This document shows positions 17,501 to 25,459 of a stretch of 64,000 bases of DNA, piece after piece. The DNA is from an uncultured Bacteroidales bacterium (GTDB lineage Bacteria; Bacteroidota; Bacteroidia; Bacteroidales; Paludibacteraceae), in the NCBI GenBank assembly GCA_902798385.1, contig CADBWK010000004.1:1-64000 (forward strand). The letters run 5' to 3'. The translations under genes were made by a program, and so were the position numbers. Numbering within the stretch: position 1 is the stretch's first letter; each line of letters opens with the position of its first letter. Below the pieces are notes generated by a model, which made no database searches, was not told the DNA's origin, and saw only the letters and a list, made by a program, of their open reading frames with translations.

Positions 17501-17947
17501 TACTTCCTTGCCGCGAACGACAGTTATCAGCGCGGGCAGGTGAGCTATCTGATGAACGAACTGCCGGACGGTCCGCACAGTCTGACCTTCCGCGCTTGGG
17601 ACTTGCTGAACAACAGCACCACGCAGAGCCTCAACTTCATCGTCGAATCGGGACTCGATCCGTCGATATACTCCGTGATTACCTACCCCAACCCCGTTCC
17701 GCAGAACGGCGTGATCCGGATGATCGTCAACTATGACCAACCCGATGAGCTGCTGAGCACCGAATTGTACCTGTACACGCTCAACGGGCAGATGGTTTAT
17801 CAACGCACGCAAGACAATCCCGATATGGTGACAATCAACTTAGCTGAGTTAGGTCTCCAACCGGGCGTATATATGTACACCGTAAGAATCAAATCCGAGA
17901 GTAGCAAATACAGCACCAAATCGGGTAAAATAATTGTAATTCATTAG
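14591..17947 (+). CDS. porU: Type IX secretion C-terminal-signal peptidase PorU
   Basis: A 1,118-residue gingipain-fold (C25) cysteine peptidase, the sortase-like enzyme that removes CTD signals from T9SS cargo at the cell surface. A signal peptide comes first. The caspase-like domain has His638 in YSGHGGF and Cys671 in FVTCNFAQCD, 33 residues apart, the same spacing as the His/Cys pair in gingipains. The C-terminus (YPNPVPQNGVIRMIV onwards to SGKIIV) is a T9SS type-A-like CTD, as in other PorU proteins. It starts in an ATGA overlap with the FAH-like gene and precedes porV. Confidence 0.93.
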   Translation: MKRILIIVLWMALCLPMMAGIHNYADNSVLANGSWVKIRVSESGVCRMLFSELQNAGISNPSAVRVFGYGGAQKDQDFKNSNIDDLPQVPVYVGSDYVLFYVQGPISWTYNANSGRFVHTRNTYSNYGYYFLTDNVGSPLAPTEAAAITGTPTDVTSYPHYQVHDFDSINLIDRGGVSGGGKTFYGEQFTVSQTRTFSFATPNAKTDESSKVYIDLAAFAPAVSTFTATLNGSNTGKTSISAPKDNDFYTMGVAGTISLLGTSAASRQQIQLQFQNSSAGALGWLNYIEVTTPSALSMSGSYMPVRTLVNRNNTTPVRFRLANANASMQVWDITRLDAITRMPATYASGELTWVGTQADGVHEYVAVNPQGSSWVSAEIVGSISNQNLHRLNNIDYVIVCPEGYEAVARDLAKAHQDKEGITWTVVTSQQVYNEFSSGTPDATAIRWLMKMLYDRANNGIGQAPKWLMLMGHGSFDNRKLLRTSGSSLMPTYQAANSLNEVKAYASDDYFGWLDDNEGSDDIKAKMDIGVGRLPVESVEEARTTVDKLITYIRNEQTGKWKNQLAYLADDGENGMHTKTAEESAERVRVQNPDFIVHKIFLDAYPQEVNASGESYPLAKNRLTNLLKSGVLFFDYSGHGGFNAITNESMLNLKDIESMTNKNQAFWLFVTCNFAQCDAGKRCAAESAVLNPRGGAIGIVSATRTVYAQQNTELNRAISQALFAHETTFRYEATLGGALAAGKNALNNDDNKLAYVLLGDPALRLNYPTDYWVQTNTRIDTLNALSVQHVTGQIIDEDSLLVSDFNGMVDITIYDKMQSIPTRDNDQVGGDPEVVAYNDYPGTIFSGSTAVKDGAFEYTFMVPKDIRYNYGNGRIVYYAHDTAYNDEAVGHFEAFTIGGTGSIVTVDTVGPTMVIYLNNAAFRDGDKTYATPRFFAELEDEHGINTAGAGIGHDLTLVVDNDPKQIYTLNEYFLAANDSYQRGQVSYLMNELPDGPHSLTFRAWDLLNNSTTQSLNFIVESGLDPSIYSVITYPNPVPQNGVIRMIVNYDQPDELLSTELYLYTLNGQMVYQRTQDNPDMVTINLAELGLQPGVYMYTVRIKSESSKYSTKSGKIIVIH

Positions 17948-17966
17948 TAGCCTATGAAGCATATCG

Positions 17967-17997
17967 CTGGTAAAGTTTAAGGTTTAAAGTTTAGAAT
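17967..17997 (+). repeat. GTTTAAAG-type repeat in the porU-porV gap
   Basis: Words TAAAGTTTAAGGTTTAAAGT. The rest of this 75-bp gap is A-rich; I see no promoter in it. Confidence 0.8.
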
Positions 17998-18022
17998 CTA
18001 ACAAAACAACACAATAAATCAA

Positions 18023-19219
18023 ATGAAAAAAATTCTTTTATCTCTCGCAGCTCTCGTGCTCGCTGTATCCATGAGTGCGCAAGCTGAAAGAACACCGAAT
18101 CCTGTGATCACGGCGATGCCGTCTCTGTCTATCGCTCCTGATGCGCGTGCAGCAGGTCTGGGTGATGTCGGTGTTGCTACAGAAGCAGATTTTAACTCGC
18201 AGTACTGGAACCCCGCCAAGTATGCGTACATGTACACCAACGGTGGTATCACCGCTAACTACACGCCGTGGTTGCGTAAGTTGGTGGGCGACATCGACCT
18301 GGCGTACCTCGCCGGTTTCTATAACTTCGGTGACCTGGCCGGTGGTATCGGTGCGAGCTTCACGTATTTCTCGATGGGTGATGTAGCGTTGACCGACCGT
18401 GACGGAACCAAACTGCAGGATGTTCGCCCGAACGAATGGGCCCTCGACCTCAGTTATTTCCGTAAACTGCACGAGTATGTATCGATGTCTGTAGCCGTTC
18501 GTTTCCTTTATTCGGACCTGAACAACGGTGTGAACAAAGAGACGGATATGCACCCGGCATGGACGATGGCAGCCGACATCGGTCTGTACTATCGTCAACC
18601 GTTTGAGTTGCCGATGGGAACGAGCCACCTGGCTTTGGGTTTCACGCTCAAGAACCTCGGTGGTAAGATGACCTATGCCGATGACGGTAGCAGTAACTTC
18701 ATCCCTGCCAGCATGAATATCGGTGCCAGCTACGAGTTGCCGTGCGACAAGTACAACTTCCTGACCTTCACCTTGGAGGCAAACAAGATGTTGGTTCCGA
18801 CGCGTTACTCGAACAAGACCCCGGGCTTCGATCCGAACGATGAGACCACGTGGAAAATGCAGGAGAAGGACTATGCTGACCTGAACCCTGCCAAGGGATG
18901 GTTCCAGTCTTTCGCTGATGCTCCGCTGGGTAGCAAAGAGGAGTTTGAGGAAGTACGTTGGGGTGCGGGTATCGAGTACTCGTACAACAAGCAGTTCTTC
19001 GCTCGCGTAGGTTACAGCTACGAGAACTACTACAAAGGTAACCGCAACGTCGTTACTTTCGGTGCCGGTTTCCACCTGTCGATCGTCACCCTCGATGTAT
19101 CGTACTGCGTAGGTCTGGCTTCGTCCAACCCGCTCGATCAGACCATGCGTTTCTCGCTGGGCTTCGACCTCTACGGCATCAAGGATCTGGTTAACAACCG
19201 CAAGAACAAATCCAAGTGA
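18023..19219 (+). CDS. porV: Type IX secretion outer-membrane protein PorV (LptO)
   Basis: A 398-residue FadL-like outer-membrane barrel, the shuttle that collects T9SS cargo from the translocon and passes it to the PorU attachment complex. A clear signal peptide (MKKILLSLAALVLAVSMSAQA) is followed by the family hallmark SIAPDARAAGLGDVGVATEAD with NPAKYA. Many strands end in aromatic residues. Codon use is smoother and more restricted than in neighbours (GGT, CGT and AAC dominate), which suggests high expression. It lies directly after porU. The stop TGA shares bases with the GTG start of ispF. Confidence 0.93.
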   Translation: MKKILLSLAALVLAVSMSAQAERTPNPVITAMPSLSIAPDARAAGLGDVGVATEADFNSQYWNPAKYAYMYTNGGITANYTPWLRKLVGDIDLAYLAGFYNFGDLAGGIGASFTYFSMGDVALTDRDGTKLQDVRPNEWALDLSYFRKLHEYVSMSVAVRFLYSDLNNGVNKETDMHPAWTMAADIGLYYRQPFELPMGTSHLALGFTLKNLGGKMTYADDGSSNFIPASMNIGASYELPCDKYNFLTFTLEANKMLVPTRYSNKTPGFDPNDETTWKMQEKDYADLNPAKGWFQSFADAPLGSKEEFEEVRWGAGIEYSYNKQFFARVGYSYENYYKGNRNVVTFGAGFHLSIVTLDVSYCVGLASSNPLDQTMRFSLGFDLYGIKDLVNNRKNKSK

Positions 19220-19686
19220 GAATAGGCTTTGGATATGATGTACATCAATTTTCCCCTGACCGCAAACTGTGGTTAGGGGGAATTGAGGTGCCGTACGAGC
19301 AGGGACTGCTGGGTCATTCGGATGCCGATGTGGTCATCCATGCGCTGTGCGACGCGCTCTTAGGCGCCGCCGCCATGCGCGATATCGGCTATCATTTCCC
19401 GGACACCAAAGGCAATGAGTTCGAGGGTATCGACTCGAAGATCCTGTTGCGCCGCGTGATGGAGATGATCCGCGAAGCAGGATACGAACTCGGTAACTGC
19501 GACATCACGATCTGCGCACAAGCGCCTAAACTCAACCCCTTCATCGACGCCATGCAGGCTTGTCTGGCTGAGGTGATGGGTGTAGCAACCAACCAAGTGA
19601 GCCTCAAAGCCACCACCACCGAGCACCTCGGTTTTGTGGGGCGTCAAGAAGGCATCGCTGCCTACGCGGTAGCATTGATACAATGA
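19216..19686 (+). CDS. ispF: 2-C-methyl-D-erythritol 2,4-cyclodiphosphate synthase
   Basis: A 156-residue enzyme of the MEP isoprenoid pathway, forming MEcPP with release of CMP, active as a trimer in the cytoplasm. Motifs: GYDVHQF (metal-binding Asp and His), LLGHSDADVVIHALCDALLGA (metal His) and the closing LKATTTEHLGFVGRQEGIAAYAV. The start is GTG, inside a GTGA overlap with the porV stop, which implies translational coupling. Full length for the family. Confidence 0.96.
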   Translation: MRIGFGYDVHQFSPDRKLWLGGIEVPYEQGLLGHSDADVVIHALCDALLGAAAMRDIGYHFPDTKGNEFEGIDSKILLRRVMEMIREAGYELGNCDITICAQAPKLNPFIDAMQACLAEVMGVATNQVSLKATTTEHLGFVGRQEGIAAYAVALIQ

Positions 19687-20003
19687 GTCTGTTTCTGGCT
19701 ATTAGTCTTTCCCTACTTACCGAACTGTTTCAGTTAGGCGGTACTCCGCACGTGATCGAACGGGCGGAGAACTACGAGCGTATCGCCCTCACGGACAGCA
19801 CGACGATGGAGGTGTATAAAGGCGACTCGATATTCGTCGTCATGACCGTCTGTGCGCCGCAGTGCTCCTCGTGCGCGCGCATATATAATAAGGAGTGGAA
19901 ACTGATTGCTACGCCTCAGCCGCCCTTCTCTTCCGTCTTCCCGCTCGCTACGATCGAGAACGGACACATCATCTGGAAAGACAACGACACCTGGGAATAC
20001 TGA
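19683..20003 (+). CDS. Small secreted or membrane-anchored protein, DUF3256-like
   Basis: 106 residues with a short hydrophobic N-terminus (MSLFLAISLSLLTELF). The middle reads FVVMTVCAPQCSSCARIYNKEW, a Cys-rich segment I associate with the Bacteroidota family DUF3256, though this copy is shorter than what I recall. The function is unknown. It starts in an ATGA overlap with ispF and its stop overlaps the aroK start (TGATG), so it is part of the same tightly coupled cluster. Confidence 0.7.
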   Translation: MSLFLAISLSLLTELFQLGGTPHVIERAENYERIALTDSTTMEVYKGDSIFVVMTVCAPQCSSCARIYNKEWKLIATPQPPFSSVFPLATIENGHIIWKDNDTWEY

Positions 20004-20539
20004 TGGAACTGCCGATTTATTTAGTGGGATACATGGGTGCCGGCAAGACCACCGCCGGACGCTTGCTGGCGGACAAACTCGGCTGGCATTTTGTTGATCT
20101 GGACGATGCGTTCGAGCAGATCCACGGCCTCAGCACGGCGGATTATATCCGTCGGTACGGCATCGAGGAGTTCCGCAAGAAAGAGAAATACGTGGTCGAA
20201 GATCTGGCAGACCAAGTGCCGTTTGAGAAGGTGATCTACGCTACCGGCGGCGGCTACCCGTGTTGGGAGGATAACATGGACTGTCTGCGCGAGTTAGGCA
20301 CGAGTATCTATATCCGCTGGAAACCCGAGCACTTGGCCAAACGGCTCAGCCTGACCGACCTGAGCGAGCGACCGGTCTTACAAGGTCGCACAGAAAAGGA
20401 GCTACTTGCGTTCATAGCTCCTCAATTAGCTGCGCGTGAACCTTTCTACGCACGCGCCAATCATATTCTCGATGTAGAAGTCTGCGACGAGCAATCCGAT
20501 GAGTGGATTGCCGAGCAGTTATTTCGCTTGATACGCTAA
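20003..20539 (+). CDS. aroK: Shikimate kinase
   Basis: A 178-residue P-loop kinase that phosphorylates shikimate in aromatic amino-acid synthesis. P-loop GYMGAGKTTAGRLL, the DDAFEQ substrate-Asp segment, RYGIEEFRKKE and the TGGGYPC loop are all present. I chose the ATG at 20003 because it overlaps the previous stop and the family begins there. The 3' end overlaps convergent sufE by 21 bp. The downstream pathway enzyme chorismate mutase is encoded 7 kb away. Confidence 0.95.
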   Translation: MELPIYLVGYMGAGKTTAGRLLADKLGWHFVDLDDAFEQIHGLSTADYIRRYGIEEFRKKEKYVVEDLADQVPFEKVIYATGGGYPCWEDNMDCLRELGTSIYIRWKPEHLAKRLSLTDLSERPVLQGRTEKELLAFIAPQLAAREPFYARANHILDVEVCDEQSDEWIAEQLFRLIR

Positions 20540-20947
20540 GGCGTACAGTTTCATCTGTTTGAGCATGGCAACGACGCCGTTGCTGCGTGTCGGACTCAGG
20601 TGTTCCTGCAGTCCTATTCGCTCGATGAAATAGAGATCGGCTTTGATGATCTCTGCCGGCGTATGCTCGCTCAGTACGGAGATCAGCAGCGCTACGATTC
20701 CCCTCACCAGCAGCGCATCGGAGTCGCCCTTGAAGCAGAGCTTACCGTCCTGCATCTTTGCCGTGAACCACACCTTCGACTGACAGCCGTCGATGAGGTT
20801 CGAGTCCGTCTTGTCTGCTTCCGGCAGCGGTTTCTTCTTCAACTCATTCGCATATTCCACGAGGAGTTGGTAGCGCCCCATCCAATCGTCGAAGGCTTCA
20901 AACTCCTCGATGATCTCGTCTTGTATCTCGTTAATGGATTTCGCCAT
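20519..20947 (-). CDS. sufE: SufE family Fe-S assembly sulfur acceptor
   Basis: 142 residues. SufE takes sulfur from the cysteine desulfurase SufS on an active Cys, here in NLIDGCQSKVW, and passes it to the SufBCD scaffold. The fold-typical opening ([29 protein letters not shown]) is clear. ATG at 20947 is preferred to a TTG at 20953. It overlaps the ftsE stop by 17 bp and aroK by 21 bp. No other suf gene is in the window. Confidence 0.92.
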   Translation of the reverse strand: MAKSINEIQDEIIEEFEAFDDWMGRYQLLVEYANELKKKPLPEADKTDSNLIDGCQSKVWFTAKMQDGKLCFKGDSDALLVRGIVALLISVLSEHTPAEIIKADLYFIERIGLQEHLSPTRSNGVVAMLKQMKLYALAYQAK

Positions 20948-21587
20948 TCTCAAACAGCAGTTTACGTCCGGGGTATAGTTCCGGCCAGTTCAAGTTATGC
21001 GTGGACATGAGAACCGTGATCCCCGCTTGTGAGATCGCATAGAGCAGGTCCATGATCTCCCGTCCGGTCTCGGCATCGAGGTTACCCGTCGGTTCGTCTG
21101 CGAGGATCATCTCCGGCGAGTTGAGTAGCGCACGCGCGATCACCACACGTTGTTGCTCACCTCCGGACAGCTCGTAGGGTTTCTTATACGCTTTCGTATC
21201 CATGCCTACCTGCTCCAGTACTTCCCGCACATGGTCGTGCATCAGTTTCTTGTCTTTCCATCCCGTCGCGCGGAGGACGAAGAGCAAGTTCTCCTCCACC
21301 GAGCGGTCGGTCAGCAGTTTGTAGTCCTGGAAGATGATGCCCAAGCGGCGACGCAGGTACGGCAGTTTACGGCGACGGATCTTCGTCATGTCGTACTCCA
21401 GCACGCGCGCCTCGCCCGAAGCGATAGGCAGCGCACCGTAGATCGTCTTCATCAGACTCGATTTGCCGCTACCTACCTTACCCAGCAGGTAGATCATCTC
21501 GCCGCTCTCCACCGTCAGGTTGACGTCATGCAGCACGATCTGATCCGCCTGATGAATCGCTACGTTCGTATATTCGATTAATCCCAT
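20931..21587 (-). CDS. ftsE: FtsE-like cell-division ABC transporter ATPase
   Basis: A 218-residue ABC ATPase. Walker A is [10 protein letters not shown], the signature is LSGGEQQR, Walker B is [12 protein letters not shown] and a late His lies in STHNLNW. The sequence reads as FtsE, which with FtsX controls peptidoglycan hydrolases at the septum. No ftsX is adjacent, as often in Bacteroidota. The start codon (21587-21585) is part of a GGGTTAC-type repeat, so the repeat forms both leader and start. Confidence 0.88.
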   Translation of the reverse strand: MGLIEYTNVAIHQADQIVLHDVNLTVESGEMIYLLGKVGSGKSSLMKTIYGALPIASGEARVLEYDMTKIRRRKLPYLRRRLGIIFQDYKLLTDRSVEENLLFVLRATGWKDKKLMHDHVREVLEQVGMDTKAYKKPYELSGGEQQRVVIARALLNSPEMILADEPTGNLDAETGREIMDLLYAISQAGITVLMSTHNLNWPELYPGRKLLFENGEIH

Positions 21588-21606
21588 AACCCGTAACCTG
21601 TAACCC
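21586..21606 (-). repeat. GGGTTAC/AGGTTAC/GGGTTAT repeat carrying the ftsE start
   Basis: Three 7-bp units on the minus strand; the ATG of ftsE spans the end of the last unit. Confidence 0.95.
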
Positions 21607-21607
21607 C

Positions 21608-22846
21608 TTATTCCTCATCCATCTTCTTTTCGATCTCCGCCAGCTGTGCTTTGAGATCGTCGATCTTCTTCTGCATCGACTCCACGAGCTTGTTCGCTGT
21701 CTTGGACTTAGCCGTGAAGAAGAGGATGTTGTTCTCTGCGGTCTTCACCTCTTGTTTGAGTCGCTCGTGCATACGGCGTAGGCTGTCGCCGCCCTTTGCC
21801 ACGAAGGCCTTGCGTTGCTCTTCGCGTTCTTTGGCACGCTCCTCACGGGCTTTCTGACGCTCGAGGTACTCCTTATGACGTTGCTCACGCTCTTTGCGGC
21901 GCTCGCGCAACTCGATAAAGAACTCTTTCTTCGTTGCGAAGAAACGGTCGCACTCGGCGCGGTAGGTCTCGTAAATAGACTGGTTGTGCTTCTTCGGTGC
22001 AAAACCGATCTTGCGCCATGCCGTCTGCAGTTCCTGTACCTTCGCCGTTGCCTCCTCCCATTTCTTGAGGTCCCAAGGTTCCCCGTTGATGATCGGCTCG
22101 TTGATGGCTTTCATCTGCTCGATGATGGCCTGTTTCGCCTCGAGGTTAGCTTGCTCTTTGGCATGCAGGTTATCGAAATACGCCTGATGTTTCTTATTGA
22201 TGATCGTGGACGCGGTCTTGAAGCGGTTCCAGAGATCTTCACGCAACTCACGGGCAATCGGACCGATCTCGGCCCACTCGTCATGCAGCTGTTGCAGCGC
22301 ACGGCTGGCCTCCACGATGTTATCGTTGTTCTGCAGTTTCTCTGCCGCCTCACACAGCAAGGTCTTGAGCTCGAGGTTCTTCTTGAAATCCAAGTCGCGC
22401 AACTCGATGTTGATCTTCACCAGGTCGTAGAACTGCTCCTGGTACTGCTGATACGCCTTACGGAGTGCCTGGGTCTCGGTAGCCGGTACAGCACCAATCT
22501 TCTTCCACTCCGCCTGCAGTTCGCGCATACGCTGGAGATTAGCCATCACGCCGTCGGCATCGCCGGCCTCTACCATTTTCTGCATTTCGTCCAAGATCGC
22601 TTTCTTGCGCGCCAGGTTCTCTTTCTCCACTTTGGCTTGAGCCGCCGTTTCCTCCGCACGCTGGGCTTTGTAGATACCCAACAATTCCTTGAATTGCTCT
22701 TCCTGTGCACTCGCTTCTTCCGTCACCTCTTCGGTAATGGTATAGAACTGCGTCTTCAGACGATCTACTTGCTCTTTGATGTCTGCGACGTTCTGCTCAA
22801 GCAGGGCCTTGAGTTCGTCGATAATCTCTTGTCTTGTGTTTGCCAT
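21608..22846 (-). CDS. DUF349 coiled-coil protein
   Basis: 412 residues, almost wholly helical and charged, with several tandem DUF349 units (for example LQTAWRKIGFAPKKHNQSIYETYRAECDRFF and earlier WAEIGPIARELREDLWNRFK). The C-terminal third is a Lys/Glu/Arg-rich coiled coil. Members of this family are widespread in Bacteroidota and have no firmly known role; some are discussed in relation to ribosomes or chromosomes. It lies between argS and ftsE on the same strand, with small gaps, so it is probably cotranscribed. Confidence 0.85.
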   Translation of the reverse strand: MANTRQEIIDELKALLEQNVADIKEQVDRLKTQFYTITEEVTEEASAQEEQFKELLGIYKAQRAEETAAQAKVEKENLARKKAILDEMQKMVEAGDADGVMANLQRMRELQAEWKKIGAVPATETQALRKAYQQYQEQFYDLVKINIELRDLDFKKNLELKTLLCEAAEKLQNNDNIVEASRALQQLHDEWAEIGPIARELREDLWNRFKTASTIINKKHQAYFDNLHAKEQANLEAKQAIIEQMKAINEPIINGEPWDLKKWEEATAKVQELQTAWRKIGFAPKKHNQSIYETYRAECDRFFATKKEFFIELRERRKEREQRHKEYLERQKAREERAKEREEQRKAFVAKGGDSLRRMHERLKQEVKTAENNILFFTAKSKTANKLVESMQKKIDDLKAQLAEIEKKMDEE

Positions 22847-22848
22847 AT

Positions 22849-22880
22849 AAAATCAAATATCAAAAATCTCAAATCAAAAA
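22849..22880 (-). repeat. AAATCAAA/AAATCTC repeat in the argS-DUF349 gap
   Basis: Words such as AAATCAAATATCAAAAATC fill the 36-bp gap; same style as the TTTAAAG gaps elsewhere. Confidence 0.75.
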
Positions 22881-22882
22881 TC

Positions 22883-24679
22883 TTACATCCGTTCGGGCAT
22901 TTCGATGCCGAGCAGACTCATTGCGCTGGTAAGCACCTTCGCTACGTTCTTCGCCAGCAACAGTCGGAGCGCTTTCTTCTGCGCATCCGGTTCGTTGAGG
23001 ATACTCAGGTCGTGATAGAACGAGTTGAAGTCGCATGCCAGATCGTACGCGTAGTTACAGATAACCGCAGGCGAGAAGTTATCGCCGGCATTACGTACGA
23101 CCGCCGGGTACTCCGTCAGGCGCTGGATCAACTCCAACTCCTTCGGGTGTAGTGTGCCTTCGGCACGTTTATCGGCTTCGCCGTTTATTGCGCTTTCAGC
23201 GCGTGTAGCCTTCCGCAGCACGCTCTGTATACGCGCATAGGTGTATTGGATGAACGGACCGGTGTTGCCGTTGAAGTCGATGGACTCCGCGGGGTTGAAG
23301 AGCATGTTCTTGCGCGGATCGACCTTCAGGATGAAGTACTTGAGTGCACCGAGACCGACCATACGTGCGACTTCGTCGCATTGGACATTGGACATTGGAG
23401 ATTGGTCATTTTTCTGGAGATAAATCTCCTTGGCGTCCTCGATCATCTTGTCCATCAGATCGTCGGCATCGACTACCGTTCCTTCGCGGCTCTTCATCTT
23501 GCCGTTCGGCAGCTCTACCATGCCGTAACTGAAATGCACGAGTTCCTTACCAAAGGGGAAGCCCAGACGGTCAAGCAGGATAGAGAGCACTTTGAAGTGG
23601 TACTCCTGTTCGTTGCCTACTACATACACCATCTTGTCGATCGGATAGTCCTGGAAGCGGAGCTTCGCCGTACCGATATCCTGGGTCATATAGACGGATG
23701 TGCCGTCCGAACGAAGGAGCAGTTTCTCGTCGAGTCCGTCCTTGGTGAGGTCCGCCCAAACCGAACCGTCTTCGCGGCGGTAGAAAGCACCGCTCGCTAA
23801 ACCTTTCTCCACTTCCGACTTACCCTCCAGATAGGTATTGGACTCGTAGTAGATCTTATCGAAGGACACGCCCATACGTTGGTAGGTCTCGTCAAAACCC
23901 GCATAAACCCAACTATTCATCTTCGCCCAGAGGCTACGCACCTCGGGGTCATTCGCTTCCCATTTGCGGAGCATTTCTTGCGCCTCGAGCATCAACGGAG
24001 CCTCGCGCTTGGCGCTCTCTTCGTCCATGCCTTTCGCCATCAGTTCGGCGATCTGTGCTTTGTACTCTTTGTCAAAACGCACGTAGTAATCGCCGATCAG
24101 GTGGTCACCTTTCTTTCCGCTCGACTCGGGCGTCTCGCCCTTACCGAACTTGAGCCATGCGAGCATCGACTTGCATATATGGATGCCGCGGTCATTGACG
24201 ATATTGGTCTTCACCACCTTCCATCCGTTCGCCTCTTGGATCTGCGCGATCGAGTAACCAAGCAGGTTATTGCGCACGTGACCGAGGTGCAGCGGTTTGT
24301 TCGTGTTCGGAGAACTGTACTCCACCATCATAAGTTGATGGCGGTCGGGTTGCTGACCGTAGTTCGCATCCGCATCGATCGCCTCGAGTTGTTTTACCCA
24401 GAAAGCATCGTCGATAACGAGGTTCAGGAAACCCTGTACCGCGTTGTACTTCGCGATTAACCCTTCACCATTCACCAATAACCAATTACCAATTTCCTCC
24501 GCTACTTGTGCAGGCGCTTTGCGGGCCAACTTCACGAAGGGGAACACCACCAGCGTGATATTGCCCTCGAACTCCGGACGGGTCTTCTGCAATTGGATCT
24601 GGCTGTCGTCGGCATCCACGTTATACAACGCCTTGACAGCCGCTTTTGCTAATTGTGATATATGTTGTTCTAACTTCAT
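22883..24679 (-). CDS. argS: Arginyl-tRNA synthetase
   Basis: A 598-residue class I synthetase. The N-terminal Add-1 domain is followed by the HIGH-type motif HLGH (in NKPLHLGHVRNNLL). The KMSKS-type loop is GKMKSREGT and the DALR anticodon-binding domain closes the protein (AIMSLLGIEMPERM end). Two repeat-coded stretches stand out: residues near 62-75 (GNWLLVNGEGL) and near 424-434 (NDQSPMSNV); both replace variable loops. Operon-like with the GT2 gene upstream and the DUF349 gene downstream. Confidence 0.95.
   Translation of the reverse strand: MKLEQHISQLAKAAVKALYNVDADDSQIQLQKTRPEFEGNITLVVFPFVKLARKAPAQVAEEIGNWLLVNGEGLIAKYNAVQGFLNLVIDDAFWVKQLEAIDADANYGQQPDRHQLMMVEYSSPNTNKPLHLGHVRNNLLGYSIAQIQEANGWKVVKTNIVNDRGIHICKSMLAWLKFGKGETPESSGKKGDHLIGDYYVRFDKEYKAQIAELMAKGMDEESAKREAPLMLEAQEMLRKWEANDPEVRSLWAKMNSWVYAGFDETYQRMGVSFDKIYYESNTYLEGKSEVEKGLASGAFYRREDGSVWADLTKDGLDEKLLLRSDGTSVYMTQDIGTAKLRFQDYPIDKMVYVVGNEQEYHFKVLSILLDRLGFPFGKELVHFSYGMVELPNGKMKSREGTVVDADDLMDKMIEDAKEIYLQKNDQSPMSNVQCDEVARMVGLGALKYFILKVDPRKNMLFNPAESIDFNGNTGPFIQYTYARIQSVLRKATRAESAINGEADKRAEGTLHPKELELIQRLTEYPAVVRNAGDNFSPAVICNYAYDLACDFNSFYHDLSILNEPDAQKKALRLLLAKNVAKVLTSAMSLLGIEMPERM
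23380..23409 (-). repeat. ATTGGAC/ATTGGAG/ATTGGTC repeat, in frame in argS
   Basis: Four 7-bp ATTGGNN units code NDQSPMSNVQ, nearly the peptide found in the DUF2520 protein (NDQSPMTN). Confidence 0.95.
24461..24495 (-). repeat. AATTGGT/GAATGGT repeat, in frame in argS Add-1 domain
   Basis: On the minus strand AATTGGT, AATTGGT, TATTGGT, GAATGGT and GAAGGG follow one another and code GNWLLVNGEG. Confidence 0.9.
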
Positions 24680-24696
24680 ACACTTTACACCTTACA

Positions 24697-25431
24697 CTAT
24701 AGTTTAGGATATTTTCTAACCCAGGAGGACATCTTAAGACGGATCACACCGAGCAGCGCCTCGCTGAAGATACCGCCGCTCATCTTACTCGTACCGAGCA
24801 CGCGGTTGACGAACACAATCGGCACCTCGATGATCTTCGCCCCGCATTTGGCAGCAGTGAACTTCATCTCGATCTGGAAAGCATAGCCCTTGAAACGGAT
24901 CTTGTCCAACTCGATCGTCTCCAGCAAGTGACGTTTGTAGCAGACGAAGCCGGCAGTCGTGTCATGGATCGTCACGCCGAGCACGGTGCGCACGTACTTC
25001 GATGCGAAATAACTCATCAGCACGCGTCCCATAGGCCAGTTCACCACGTTCACGCCCGTCACATAGCGGCTTCCGATCGCGAGATCTGCACCGCAGTTAG
25101 CACAAGCATCATAGAGCTTGAGCAGGTCCTGCGGGTTATGCGAGAAGTCCGCGTCCATTTCAAAGATATAATCGGCCTTATGCTCGATCGCCCATTTGAA
25201 ACCGCAGATATACGCCGTGCCCAGACCGAGTTTTCCGGAGCGCTCCACGAGGTGCAGACGGTCTTTGTACTTGCCCGCCATGAGTTCCTTCACGATAGCA
25301 GCCGTACCGTCCGGCGAACCGTCGTCGATAATCAGCACATGGAACTCCAAAGGCAACTCCATCACCGCCGTGATGATCGCCTCGATGTTCTCTTTCTCAT
25401 TATAAGTTGGAATAATTACCAGTCTTTCCAT
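24697..25431 (-). CDS. Polyprenol-phosphate mannosyltransferase-like GT2 glycosyltransferase
   Basis: 244 residues starting MERLVIIPTYNEKENI, with the GT-A fold motifs IIDDGSPDGT and FEMDADFSHNP (DXD region) and GSRYVTG. The family transfers mannose or glucose from the nucleotide sugar to a polyprenyl phosphate on the inner membrane face. There is no multi-spanning C-terminal domain, so it is the soluble DPM1-like form. A start nine bases earlier (25440) is possible. It lies between the YycJ-like gene and argS. Confidence 0.9.
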   Translation of the reverse strand: MERLVIIPTYNEKENIEAIITAVMELPLEFHVLIIDDGSPDGTAAIVKELMAGKYKDRLHLVERSGKLGLGTAYICGFKWAIEHKADYIFEMDADFSHNPQDLLKLYDACANCGADLAIGSRYVTGVNVVNWPMGRVLMSYFASKYVRTVLGVTIHDTTAGFVCYKRHLLETIELDKIRFKGYAFQIEMKFTAAKCGAKIIEVPIVFVNRVLGTSKMSGGIFSEALLGVIRLKMSSWVRKYPKL

Positions 25432-25459
25432 ATCTATCATTCACTAATTCGCTAATTCT